From JAFKFH01 sp017307375 (lineage in GTDB: Bacteria > Pseudomonadota > Alphaproteobacteria > Ferrovibrionales > Ferrovibrionaceae): DNA of 64,000 nt. Positions 7,908 to 16,008 of this stretch are shown in pieces. The notes under the pieces are model-generated. The model was not told the origin of the DNA, did not search any database, and was given only the letters and a program-made list of their open reading frames with translations. A program made the position numbers and the translations under genes. The DNA lies in contig OZ245874.1 in assembly GCA_965229335.1 (NCBI GenBank), positions 5,456,001 through 5,520,000 of the forward strand, given 5' to 3'. Position 1 is the first letter of the stretch. Each line of letters starts with the position of its first letter.

Positions 7908-9301
7908 GCGGCGACGATCGCCTGCCGGATCTGCAGCGCCGCCGGCCCTGGAGGGACGGGGATGTCGAGCAGCCGGTCGGCCTGCGCCAGCACCAGGGCG
8001 ACCTGGTCGGTGCCGGCAAGCCCGATCTTCAGCCCCGCCGCGAACTGGACGGCCATGACCGCGCCGGTGATCGCGACGCTGAGCAGCCCGGCGACCCGCG
8101 CCGCGGCATTGTTGATGCCGGAGGCCGCGCCACTGTGGGCGTCGCCCACAGCATTCATCACCGTCGTCGTCAGCGGAGCGATGACGACGGCCATGCCGAG
8201 CCCGATGCCCAGGACCGGGCCGAACACCCCGGCCCAGTAGCTACCGGCCGCCCCGGTCCAGCCGAGCCAGGCGGCAGAGGCAGCGACGATGGTCGAGCCG
8301 GCGACCATCGGCAGCCGCCCCCCGATCCGGTCCCCCAGACCACCAAACAGGCGCGACAACAGCCCGATGGCCAGCCCCATCGGCAACAGCGACAGGCCGG
8401 CCTCGGCGGCGGTATAGCCCTGCACGCCGATCAGCGTGTAGGGAACAATGAAAAGAGCGCCGGACAGCGCGGCATAGAGCAGAACGGTCAGCAGGTTGAC
8501 CCCGGCGAAGGTGCGGTCGCGAAACAGCATCAGCGGCATCATCGGCGCGGCCGTCCGCGCTTCCCACCAGACAAACGCCGGCAGCGCCACCGCGGCGGCG
8601 GCAAATCCGGCCAGTACCAGCGGCGAGGCGAGGCCGCGATCGCCGAGATGGACGAGGCCCACGGTCAGCGCGCCAAGCCCGACCGTGACCAGCAGACCGC
8701 CTGCCAGATCGACCGGCGAAGCCCCCGGGGCCCGGCTTTCCGGGACGCGCGCCAGCGTCAGCCATAACACGCCAGCGCCCACCGGCAGGTTGATCAGAAA
8801 CGCCGCCCGCCAGGAAAACAGGTCGACCAGCACCCCGCCCAGGGTCGGGCCGAGGGCGGTGGTGAGCGCCGAGGCGGCCGCCCAGATGCCGATGGCGCGG
8901 CCGCGCCGCTCCTCGGGAAAGGCCGCGGCGATGATCGCCAGGCTCTGCGGGATCATCAGGGCGGAACCGATGCCCTGCAAGGCACGCGCCGCGACGAGCC
9001 ACCCGGGTCCCTGGGCAAGGCCGCAGAGTGCCGAGGCCAGCACGAACATCGCCGTTCCGGCCGCAAAGACCCGCCGGCGCCCGAGGCTGTCGCCATAGGC
9101 ACCGCCGACCAGCACCAAGGCGCCGATGAACAGGACATAGATGTTGACGATCCATTGCAGCGTCGCGAAGTCGGCGCCGAGATCGGCCTGGATCGCCGGC
9201 AAGGCGATCTGGACGACGCTGCCGTCGATGAACGCCATCGCCGAACCACCAATGGTTGCCGCAAGAATGGCGGCTTCGTCTTTTTCGGGAAATCGGGCCA
9301 T
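7793..9301 (-). CDS. MFS drug exporter, DHA2 (EmrB/QacA) family, 14 TM
   Basis: Proton-coupled multidrug efflux protein of the 14-helix DHA2 family, 502 residues. Motifs: SVVQIALPAIQADLG at the first helix, the motif A region GGAYGDSLGRRRVF between helices 2 and 3, and antiporter motif C GPTLGGVLVDLFSWRAAFLINLPVG in helix 5. ATG at 9301 starts MARFPEKDEA at the family N-terminus. The frame stays open upstream, but that part would run into the divergent cyclase gene at 9429. No EmrA-type adaptor is adjacent, so it probably acts alone across the inner membrane. Confidence 0.92.
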   Translation of the reverse strand: MARFPEKDEAAILAATIGGSAMAFIDGSVVQIALPAIQADLGADFATLQWIVNIYVLFIGALVLVGGAYGDSLGRRRVFAAGTAMFVLASALCGLAQGPGWLVAARALQGIGSALMIPQSLAIIAAAFPEERRGRAIGIWAAASALTTALGPTLGGVLVDLFSWRAAFLINLPVGAGVLWLTLARVPESRAPGASPVDLAGGLLVTVGLGALTVGLVHLGDRGLASPLVLAGFAAAAVALPAFVWWEARTAAPMMPLMLFRDRTFAGVNLLTVLLYAALSGALFIVPYTLIGVQGYTAAEAGLSLLPMGLAIGLLSRLFGGLGDRIGGRLPMVAGSTIVAASAAWLGWTGAAGSYWAGVFGPVLGIGLGMAVVIAPLTTTVMNAVGDAHSGAASGINNAAARVAGLLSVAITGAVMAVQFAAGLKIGLAGTDQVALVLAQADRLLDIPVPPGPAALQIRQAIVAAYEDAFRWGIGLNVVLAALAALVGLAVLPSAGTSSSRK

Positions 9302-9428
9302 CACGACTCGCCGGGATGCTGACAATGGCTGGAAAGTTGACAGCCAGATGATGACAACACCAGCAAAGGTGGATGCGCACGGCAGTGCGATTTGGTATGG
9401 CCTTTCGCAGGAGAGCCTGGAAACCAGC

Positions 9429-10805
9429 ATGACGCCGCGCATGGGTCGCGCCCTCGACAACATTTTCGTTGCCGCCTGCCTGACCGGCCTTGTCATGTTG
9501 ATCGCTGCGCTGATCGGCATCCTGACCCGGCCGCTCGGCCATGCCGCCGCGTTCTGGCCGGCGAATGCCCTGTTGCTCGGACTGATGCTGCGTGTGCCAC
9601 AGACGGCCCATCCCCTGTCGATGGTCGGAGCGGCGGCCGGCTACCTGCTGGCCGATCGCCTGACCGGAGGCAATTGGATACCGACGCTGTGGATGACTGC
9701 GGCCAATCTCGGTGGCAGCATCGCTGGCTACCTGCTGTTCGGCCGCTCCTTCGCCCGCGACCGCGGGCTGCGCCAGCCGCGTTCCTTCGTGCAGATCCTG
9801 ATGACCTGTGCCGGGGCCGCCGGCGTCTCCGCCGCCATCGCCGTTCTCGTTGCGCCGCCGCAGTTCGGGCTCAGCGGGCTACGGGGCTGGCTGGGATGGT
9901 TCAGCGCGGAAATCCTCAACTACCAGACGGTTCTGCCGGTCGTCCTGACCTTTCCGGCCCTGGCCCGGCTGCGGCGGCGTGGCCTCGGCCTGCGCGCGTC
10001 GGATTGGCGCCGCGTGCTGCCGGCTGTCGCGCTTGTCGTCTCGCTGGTCGCGGGCGCGGAGGTGGGGGGGCCGGGCGCACTCGGCTTTGCGGTGCCCGCG
10101 CTGCTCTGGTGCGGTCTCACCTACGGCCTGTTCACCACCTCGCTGCTGACGCTCGGCTTCGCGATGTGGACGATCGTCGGCCTGGCATCGGGCCGGATCG
10201 ACGCGATGATCGGCGGCGACTTCGTGCCCAACCTGACCTCGGCCTATCTCGGCATCGCGCTGATCGCGCTGATGCCGGTGACGGTGGCGAGCGTGACGCT
10301 GAACCGCAACGACCTGATGCGACGTCTGGAACGGGCGGCGACCCGCGATTTCCTGACCGACGCGCTGAACCGCAGCGCCTTCACGCTTGCCGGCAAGCAC
10401 ATGATGGCGCGTGGCCCGGTCACCGCCCTGATGTGCGACCTCGACCGCTTCAAGCGGGTCAACGACGATTATGGCCACGCAGCCGGCGACCGGGTGCTGC
10501 AAGTCTTCGCCCGGCTGGTCGAGCGCCACCTGCGCGACGACGACCTGTTCGGGCGGATCGGCGGCGAGGAATTCGCGGTACTGCTGCCCTGTGGCGCCGA
10601 CGAGGCGATGGAGGTGGCCGAGCGGATCCGCCGTGCGTTCGCCGCCGAGCGGATCACGATCGACGGCGCCCAGACCTTGCAGGCCACGGTCAGCATCGGG
10701 CTGGCCACCGGCACCGACGATCTCGATGTGCTGCTGGCCCATGCCGACGAGGCGCTCTACCGCGCCAAGGCCGAGGGCCGCAACCGGCTTGCGCTGGCGG
10801 CCTAG
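9429..10805 (+). CDS. MASE1-GGDEF diguanylate cyclase
   Basis: 458 residues. The first 290 or so form eight hydrophobic helices with the FWPANALLLGLMLR motif of the MASE1 integral-membrane sensor domain. The C-terminal GGDEF domain starts near 300 and has DLDRFKRVNDDYGH, an active GGEEF signature and RDDD five residues before it as the I-site. Predicted to make c-di-GMP in response to a membrane or periplasmic cue. ATG 9429 was chosen; ATG 9441 is a close alternative. The stop codon overlaps the convergent TetR stop in a shared CTAG. Confidence 0.9.
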   Translation: MTPRMGRALDNIFVAACLTGLVMLIAALIGILTRPLGHAAAFWPANALLLGLMLRVPQTAHPLSMVGAAAGYLLADRLTGGNWIPTLWMTAANLGGSIAGYLLFGRSFARDRGLRQPRSFVQILMTCAGAAGVSAAIAVLVAPPQFGLSGLRGWLGWFSAEILNYQTVLPVVLTFPALARLRRRGLGLRASDWRRVLPAVALVVSLVAGAEVGGPGALGFAVPALLWCGLTYGLFTTSLLTLGFAMWTIVGLASGRIDAMIGGDFVPNLTSAYLGIALIALMPVTVASVTLNRNDLMRRLERAATRDFLTDALNRSAFTLAGKHMMARGPVTALMCDLDRFKRVNDDYGHAAGDRVLQVFARLVERHLRDDDLFGRIGGEEFAVLLPCGADEAMEVAERIRRAFAAERITIDGAQTLQATVSIGLATGTDDLDVLLAHADEALYRAKAEGRNRLALAA

Positions 10806-11419
10806 GCCCTTTCCATTTCCGCGAGCATATGGCCGACGACGGCGGCCGAGTTGTGCCGCAGCACCGCCTCGGCAGCGTCGCCGGTGGCAAAATGCCCGTT
10901 CAGTTCGAGACTGACGACGCCGTGGACCACGGCCCACAGGGCATCGGCGACCAGATCGGGCGTATAGCGGCGCCAGTGGTCGCGCTCGGCCAGCAGGCGC
11001 TCGACCGCACGCTTCAGGGTCTGGTAGCCGGAGAGGACCTTGAGATTGACGGCATCGACCCGCCCATGGGCGAGGCTTGCCCCGGTGATGATCCCGTAGA
11101 GCGCCGGATGCGCCAGCGAATAGGCGCGGTAGGCAAGGCCCAGCTCGGCCAGCCAGACCATCGGATCGGGATGGGGCGGCACGGCCTGCAGGGCGTGGCC
11201 CAGCCCCTCCATCGTCGCGAGGTAGAGGGCATCGAGGAGCCCGTCCTTGCCGCCGAACAGCGAATAGACCGCCATCGTCGAGGTGCCGCAGGCCTCGGCC
11301 AGCTTGCGCAGCGACAGGCCGGCCATGCCGTCGCGGGCCAGGATCAGCGCCGCCTGGTCCAGCATCTCCTCGCGCTGGGCATCGCGGCCCGCGGGCTGGG
11401 CAGGCGCCGCTACCGGCAT
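10802..11419 (-). CDS. TetR family regulator
   Basis: 205 residues with an N-terminal TetR helix-turn-helix (GLSLRKLAEACGTSTMAVYSLFGGKDGLL, about 35-65) and a divergent ligand-binding domain containing WLAELGLAYRAYSLAHPALYG, typical of the TetR_C_33/WHG group. ATG 11419 was chosen because GGAG lies 6 bases upstream; an in-frame GTG at 11431 is less likely. It is divergent from the nitronate monooxygenase gene at 11497 over a near-perfect 20-bp palindrome, so it probably represses both genes. Confidence 0.88.
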   Translation of the reverse strand: MPVAAPAQPAGRDAQREEMLDQAALILARDGMAGLSLRKLAEACGTSTMAVYSLFGGKDGLLDALYLATMEGLGHALQAVPPHPDPMVWLAELGLAYRAYSLAHPALYGIITGASLAHGRVDAVNLKVLSGYQTLKRAVERLLAERDHWRRYTPDLVADALWAVVHGVVSLELNGHFATGDAAEAVLRHNSAAVVGHMLAEMERA

Positions 11420-11433
11420 CGACGACTCCACGA

Positions 11434-11462
11434 TTGACAGAACACCGTTATAACGATGTTAT
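11434..11462 (+). promoter_or_regulatory. Candidate sigma-70 promoter of the nitronate monooxygenase gene
   Basis: A consensus -35 hexamer TTGACA (11434-11439) is followed after 17 bp by TGTTAT (11457-11462, 4 of 6 to consensus). The spacer is almost entirely the palindrome at 11441-11460, so a bound repressor would block RNA polymerase directly. The start codon is 35 bp further on. Confidence 0.5.
11441..11460. promoter_or_regulatory. Near-perfect 20-bp palindrome, probable TetR operator
   Basis: AACACCGTTATAACGATGTT is self-complementary except for one base pair, with the perfect core CGTTATAACG at 11446-11455. Its length, symmetry and position between a tetR-type gene and its divergent enzyme gene are those of a TetR operator. 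The ligand is unknown. Confidence 0.7.
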
Positions 11463-11496
11463 AGTTCGCAATCAAGACCGCAACCTGGAAACGCTC

Positions 11497-12462
11497 ATGA
11501 CCCTGCCCGCCCTTCTCCGCGACAATCTGCGCCTGCCGGTGATCGGCTCGCCGCTGTTCATCATCTCGACCCCGGCCCTGGTGATCGCCCAATGCAAGGC
11601 GGGTATCGTCGGCTCGTTCCCGGCGCTGAACGCCCGGCCCAAGGAACGGCTGGAGGAATGGATCGTCGAGATCAAGCACGAACTGGCCGCCTACAAGGCC
11701 GCCAACCCGGGCAAGAAGGTCGCCCCCTTTGCCGTCAACCAGATCGTCCACGGCTCCAACGACCGGCTGATCCACGACGTCGAAGTCTGCGTGCGCCAGC
11801 AGGTGCCGATCATCATCACCTCGCTGCGTCCGCCGGGCGAACTGGTCAAGGCGGTGCACGGCTATGGCGGCATTGTGCTGCATGACGTGATCAACATCCG
11901 CCATGCCAGGAAGGCGCTGGGCGAAGGTGTCGACGGGCTGATCCCGGTCTGCGCGGGTGCCGGCGGGCATGCCGGCACCTTGAGCCCGTTCGCGCTGGTC
12001 CGCGAAATGCGCGAGATCTTCGATGGCCCGATCGCGCTGTCGGGCGCCATTGCCGACGGCCGCGGCATCCTCGGCGCCCAGGCGATCGGCGCCGACCTCG
12101 CCTACATGGGCACCCGCTTCATCGCGACGAAGGAGGCCAATGCTTCCGAGGCCTACAAGCAGGCGCTGGTCGACTCGACCGCCGACGAGATCGTCTATTC
12201 GCCGCTGTTCACCGGCGTGCACGGCAATTATCTCCGCCGCTCGATCGTCAATGCCGGCCTCGATCCCGACAATCTGCCGACCGCCGACAAGACGACGATG
12301 AACTTCGGCTCGGGCGGCAACACCGACGCCAAGGCCTGGCGCGACATCTGGGGTGCCGGCCAGTCGGTGGCGGGCATCACCGACGTGCCGACGGTGGCCG
12401 AGCTGGTCGACCGGCTCGAGGCCGAATATCTCGCGGCCAAGGCCCGCCTGCTGGCAGCCTGA
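11497..12462 (+). CDS. Nitronate monooxygenase (NPD family), second copy
   Basis: 321-residue FMN-dependent TIM-barrel protein, clearly paralogous to the one at 1479-2405. Shared blocks are LRLPVIGSPLFI, GSFPALNAR, the FMN-binding CAGAGGHAG, ALSGAIADGRGILGAQ and GADLAYMGTRFIAT. Predicted to oxidise nitronates or act on related enoyl or nitro substrates. It is divergent from the TetR at 10802-11419 and under a probable repressor-controlled promoter, which suggests induction by a specific compound. A clear hairpin terminator lies 18 bp downstream of the stop. Confidence 0.9.
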   Translation: MTLPALLRDNLRLPVIGSPLFIISTPALVIAQCKAGIVGSFPALNARPKERLEEWIVEIKHELAAYKAANPGKKVAPFAVNQIVHGSNDRLIHDVEVCVRQQVPIIITSLRPPGELVKAVHGYGGIVLHDVINIRHARKALGEGVDGLIPVCAGAGGHAGTLSPFALVREMREIFDGPIALSGAIADGRGILGAQAIGADLAYMGTRFIATKEANASEAYKQALVDSTADEIVYSPLFTGVHGNYLRRSIVNAGLDPDNLPTADKTTMNFGSGGNTDAKAWRDIWGAGQSVAGITDVPTVAELVDRLEAEYLAAKARLLAA

Positions 12463-12480
12463 CCAGCGATTGAAGACGAG

Positions 12481-12514
12481 CCGGCGCCGGCCCCCGGTCG
12501 CCGGTTTTCTTTTA
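12481..12514 (+). terminator. Rho-independent terminator after the nitronate monooxygenase gene
   Basis: Inverted repeat CCGGCG (12481-12486) and CGCCGG (12499-12504) is followed by TTTTCTTTT (12505-12513). The GC-rich stem plus T-run directly after a stop codon is the classical arrangement. Confidence 0.7.
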
Positions 12515-12521
12515 TCCACTG

Positions 12522-12547
12522 AATGACAAATATTGTTTTATGTCATT
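12522..12547. promoter_or_regulatory. Inverted repeat AATGACA-N12-TGTCATT, candidate operator
   Basis: Perfect 7-bp arms (12522-12528 and 12541-12547) enclose an AT-rich 12-bp centre, in otherwise very GC-rich DNA, 45 bp upstream of the aldo/keto reductase start. The reductase is followed 12 bp later by a TetR gene on the same strand, so this may be the site of an autoregulated reductase-tetR unit. Confidence 0.45.
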
Positions 12548-12592
12548 TCATCAGGTAGCTTCCGGCGATCAGCACATAGGGAGACTGCCCCG

Positions 12593-13573
12593 ATGCAGAC
12601 GCGCACCCTCGGCCGCTCCGGCCCTATCGTCTCCGCCCTCGGCCTCGGCTGCATGGGCATGTCCGATTTCTACGGCCCGGCCGACGAGACCGAGAGCCTC
12701 GCCACCATCCATGCCGCGATGGAGGCCGGGATTACCCTGCTCGACACCGGCGACTTCTACGGCTCGGGCCACAATGAGCTGCTGGTCGGCCGCGCCATCA
12801 AGGGCCGGCGCGATCAGGCCTATGTCATCGTCAAGTTCGGCGCGCTGCGGGACCCGGCCGGCGGCTTCGTCGGATTCGACACCCGGCCGGCGGCGATCAA
12901 GAACTTCCTGGGCTATACCCTGAAGCGCCTGGGCACGGACTATATCGACCAGTATCAGCCCGCCCGGCTCGATCCCAACGTGCCGATCGAGGATACGGTC
13001 GGCACCATCGCCGACCTGGTCAAGGCAGGCTACGTCCGCCATATCGGACTGTCCGAGATGGGCGCAGCCACCATCCGCCGGGCACATGCGGTGCATCCGA
13101 TCAGCCAGTTGCAGATCGAGTATTCGCTGATGAGCCGCGGGGTCGAGGCCGAGATCCTGCCGACCCTGCGCGAACTCGGCATCGGCCTCACCGCCTATGG
13201 CGTGCTCGGCCGGGGCCTGCTCGCCGGCTCGCGCCTCAGCGAGGTCAATGATTATCGCAGCCAGTCGCCACGCTTCCAGGGCGAGAACCTGAGCAAGAAC
13301 CTGAAGCTGGCCTGGCGGCTGGCCCAGCTGGCCGAAGGGCGCGGCGCCACCCCGGCGCAGCTTGCCATCGCCTGGGCCCTGTCGCGGGGCGATGACATCG
13401 TCCCGCTGGTCGGCGCCCGCCGCCGCGAGCGCCTGGCGGAATCGCTCGGCGCGCTCGAGCTGCATCTGAGCCGGGAAGAGCTGGCGGCGATCGAGGAAGC
13501 CGTGCCGGCCACGGCAGTGGCGGGCACCCGCTATGATGCACACGGCATGGCCATGCTCGACTCCGAACGCTAG
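12593..13573 (+). CDS. Aldo/keto reductase
   Basis: NADPH-dependent (beta/alpha)8 reductase of 326 residues, similar to the AKR13/YakC-like group. Seen are the start QTRTLGRSGPIVSALGLGCMGMS, the catalytic Asp and Tyr in LLDTGDFYG, the catalytic Lys in VIVKFG, and the C-terminal cofactor segment VPLVGARRRERL. The usual catalytic His segment (QHR in relatives) reads QPAR, so the fourth tetrad residue is replaced by Ala. ATG 12593 has AGGGAGA upstream. Probably an operon with the TetR gene 12 bp downstream. Confidence 0.9.
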   Translation: MQTRTLGRSGPIVSALGLGCMGMSDFYGPADETESLATIHAAMEAGITLLDTGDFYGSGHNELLVGRAIKGRRDQAYVIVKFGALRDPAGGFVGFDTRPAAIKNFLGYTLKRLGTDYIDQYQPARLDPNVPIEDTVGTIADLVKAGYVRHIGLSEMGAATIRRAHAVHPISQLQIEYSLMSRGVEAEILPTLRELGIGLTAYGVLGRGLLAGSRLSEVNDYRSQSPRFQGENLSKNLKLAWRLAQLAEGRGATPAQLAIAWALSRGDDIVPLVGARRRERLAESLGALELHLSREELAAIEEAVPATAVAGTRYDAHGMAMLDSER

Positions 13574-13585
13574 CCTGAAGGGGCA

Positions 13586-14179
13586 ATGAGCGAATCTCCC
13601 CCGGATACCCGCGACCGGATCCTGCAGGCGGCGGAGGAAGTCCTCCGCCGCTTCGGCCCGGCCAAGACCACTGTCGTCGATGTCGCCCGCCATCTCGGCA
13701 TGAGCCACGGCAACGTCTATCGCCATTTCCCCAGCAAGGCGGCGCTGCGCGAGGCGGTGGCGGAGCGCTGGCTGGCCACCGTCAGCCGCCCGCTGGCGCG
13801 CATTGCCGCGTCGGGCGAGCCGGCCGAACGGCGGCTCGAAACCTGGCTGCTGGCGCTTGCCGAGGCCAAGCGCCGCAAGGTTCACGACGATCCCGAACTG
13901 TTTGCGACCTACCACGTGCTGGCGGCCGATGCCGCGACCGCCATATCGACCCATGTCGACGAATTGCGCGGCCAGGTCGCCCGCATCGTCGCCGATGGCA
14001 TCGCCGACGGCAGCTTCAACGTCGCCGACCCGGCCGCCGCAGCCGTCGCCGTGCTGACCGCGACGCTCGATTTCCATCATCCCGTCCATGTCCGCGCCGC
14101 CGGCGGACGCAATCGCGAGGCCGAAGCGCGGCCGGTGATCAGGCTGGTCCTCGCGGGGCTGAAGGCGGGGGTGATCTAG
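13586..14179 (+). CDS. TetR family regulator
   Basis: 197 residues. The TetR N-terminal domain includes RDRILQAAEEVLRRFG and the helix-turn-helix TVVDVARHLGMSHGNVYRHFPSK, and the C-terminal part fits the TetR_C_7/AefR-like group. It lies 12 bp after the aldo/keto reductase gene and probably controls that unit through the inverted repeat at 12522-12547. The last 41 bp overlap the convergent transporter gene at 14139. Confidence 0.9.
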   Translation: MSESPPDTRDRILQAAEEVLRRFGPAKTTVVDVARHLGMSHGNVYRHFPSKAALREAVAERWLATVSRPLARIAASGEPAERRLETWLLALAEAKRRKVHDDPELFATYHVLAADAATAISTHVDELRGQVARIVADGIADGSFNVADPAAAAVAVLTATLDFHHPVHVRAAGGRNREAEARPVIRLVLAGLKAGVI

Positions 14180-15044
14180 GGTCGAGCATCGCGATGACGA
14201 TGCCCCCGAACACGGCGAAGATGCCGACGGCGAGATGCCAGTGCAGCGGTTCGCCGAGGAGGAGCGCCCCGGTCAACGCCGCCGAGATCGGATTGACCGT
14301 CACCGAGACGGCCACGCGCGTCGGCGTCGTCCGTTCGAGGGCCAGGGCCCAGAGGTAGAAGGTCAGCGCGCCGCCGAACGCACCGAGATAGGCCGCCGCC
14401 AGCCACTGCGGCGGCGCGAAATGCGCAACGGGCGCAAAGCTGCCACGGACGAGCGCGACAAGTGTCAGGCAGGGGGCGCCGGCCCCCATCGCCAGAACGG
14501 TAAAGGGAATCGGTCCGGCACGGCGGATGAACGGCTTCGACCAGACGCCGTAGAGTGCCATGCAGAATGCGGCCAGCACCATCAGCAGATCGCCGCGCCA
14601 CGCCCCTTCCGGCGCAGCGGCCAGGCCCGACAGCAAGGCGAGCGCCACGCCCCCCATGGCGATCCCGACACCGAGAAGCTTCCGACCGGTCAGCGCCTCG
14701 GTCCCCAGGACTGCCCCGGCGGCCATTGTGAGCAAAGGCAGCGTCGACAAAGCCAGCGCGCCGCGCGCCGCCGTGGTGAAGATCAGCGCGGCGTTGAACA
14801 GGATCGGGAACAGGAAGAAGAACAGCAGTCCCAGCCCGGCAATGGCTGGCCAACCGGAGCGATCGGGCCACGGTCCGCCACGCAGCACGGCGATCGGCAG
14901 CAGCAATGCGAAGCCGATGACAAAGCGGAACGACCCGATCGCCAGCGGATCGAGCACCAAGGTCAGATATCGCGTCGCGCCGATCGAGGTACCGCCGAGG
15001 CCGCTCGAAAGAATTGCCGCCACCATGCCGCCGAGTTCACCCAT
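14139..15044 (-). CDS. EamA/DMT family transporter
   Basis: 301 residues with ten predicted membrane helices and two EamA repeats. Repeat 1 contains SFRFVIGFALLLP and repeat 2 contains LALERTTPTRVAVSVTVNPISAALTGALLLGEPL, a hallmark of drug/metabolite exporters. The substrate is unknown; family members export amino acids, purines or other metabolites. ATG at 15044 was chosen; a GTG at 15086 would leave only 30 bp to the divergent LysR gene. The LysR divergent from it is the likely regulator. Confidence 0.87.
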   Translation of the reverse strand: MGELGGMVAAILSSGLGGTSIGATRYLTLVLDPLAIGSFRFVIGFALLLPIAVLRGGPWPDRSGWPAIAGLGLLFFFLFPILFNAALIFTTAARGALALSTLPLLTMAAGAVLGTEALTGRKLLGVGIAMGGVALALLSGLAAAPEGAWRGDLLMVLAAFCMALYGVWSKPFIRRAGPIPFTVLAMGAGAPCLTLVALVRGSFAPVAHFAPPQWLAAAYLGAFGGALTFYLWALALERTTPTRVAVSVTVNPISAALTGALLLGEPLHWHLAVGIFAVFGGIVIAMLDPRSPPPSAPRGPA

Positions 15045-15069
15045 GCGATGGACGATAGCGTGGCGATGC

Positions 15070-15107
15070 CTTATCAATAAAACCACAAGTTAATATCCAT
15101 CTTATCA
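15070..15107. promoter_or_regulatory. Direct repeat CTTATCA in the EamA-LysR divergent region
   Basis: The heptamer CTTATCA occurs at 15070-15076 and again at 15101-15107, 31 bp apart (about three helical turns), within the only AT-rich stretch between the divergent transporter and LysR genes. Position and phasing suit paired regulator sites; no perfect LysR T-N11-A dyad is obvious. Confidence 0.3.
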
Positions 15108-15116
15108 GCATTCGTT

Positions 15117-15971
15117 ATGAGCCTCCCGGCCCTCGACCCCGATCTGCTCCGCGCCTTCGTCGCCGTTGCCGACCATCGGTCGTTCACGCGGGCAGCCGCG
15201 GCGCTGAACCGGACGCAGTCGGCCGTCAGCATGCAGATCAGGCGCCTGGAAGACCGGCTGCAGGTCGCGCTGTTTCACCGCAGCAAGGTCCATGTCGAGC
15301 TGAGCCCCGCCGGCGAAGGCCTGCTTGGCTATGCCCGACGCATCCTGTCGCTCGGCGACGAGGCGGTGGGCCGGCTGGCCGAGCGCAAGGTGGCGGGGCG
15401 GGTCCGCCTCGGCGTGATGGACGACTACGGTCAGTCGGTCCTGCCGCCGATCCTGGCCGGTTTCGCGGCCGACTATCCGGCGATCTCTATCGAGATGGAA
15501 ACCGGCCTGACATCGACGATGCCCGCACGGCTGGGCACACGCTTCGATCTCGTGATCGCCATGCACCCGTCAGGGCATGAGGCCGGCGACTTGCTGCGGC
15601 GGGAACAGGCCGTCTGGGCGGCAGCCCCGCATTGCGCCATCGGGGATAGCGATCCGCTGCCGGTCGCGCTCTATCCGCCGGGCTGCCTGTTCCGCAAATG
15701 GGCGACGGAGGCGCTGGACGCGGCAGGCCGGCCATGGCGCCTCGCCTTCGTCAGCCACAGTGCCGCGGTGGTCGAAGCCGTCACCGCCCAGGGCCTGGCG
15801 GTGACGGTGGTGAAGTCCGGTACGTTTCCGCCCGGCTTGCGGCCACTTTCCGAGCGGGATGGCCTGCCGCCGCTGCCCGCCGCCGAGATCCGCCTGCACG
15901 CGGCGTCAACCCCGTCCGCCGCCGCAATGCGGCTGGCAGACCGCTTGCGGACGACACTGCGAAGCGGCTAA
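15117..15971 (+). CDS. LysR family regulator
   Basis: 284 residues. The N-terminal winged helix-turn-helix includes LRAFVAVADHRSFTRAAAALNRTQSAVSMQIRRLE and is followed by a LysR substrate-binding domain (GRVRLGVMDDYG). It is divergent from the EamA exporter and probably controls it, as ArgP-, CysR- or YfeR-type partners do for exporters. The PuuB-like oxidase gene begins 37 bp downstream on the same strand, so read-through is possible. Confidence 0.9.
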   Translation: MSLPALDPDLLRAFVAVADHRSFTRAAAALNRTQSAVSMQIRRLEDRLQVALFHRSKVHVELSPAGEGLLGYARRILSLGDEAVGRLAERKVAGRVRLGVMDDYGQSVLPPILAGFAADYPAISIEMETGLTSTMPARLGTRFDLVIAMHPSGHEAGDLLRREQAVWAAAPHCAIGDSDPLPVALYPPGCLFRKWATEALDAAGRPWRLAFVSHSAAVVEAVTAQGLAVTVVKSGTFPPGLRPLSERDGLPPLPAAEIRLHAASTPSAAAMRLADRLRTTLRSG

Positions 15972-16008
15972 CCATCGCGGGCCCCGACCGTTCGAGTTCG
16001 AGACGACG

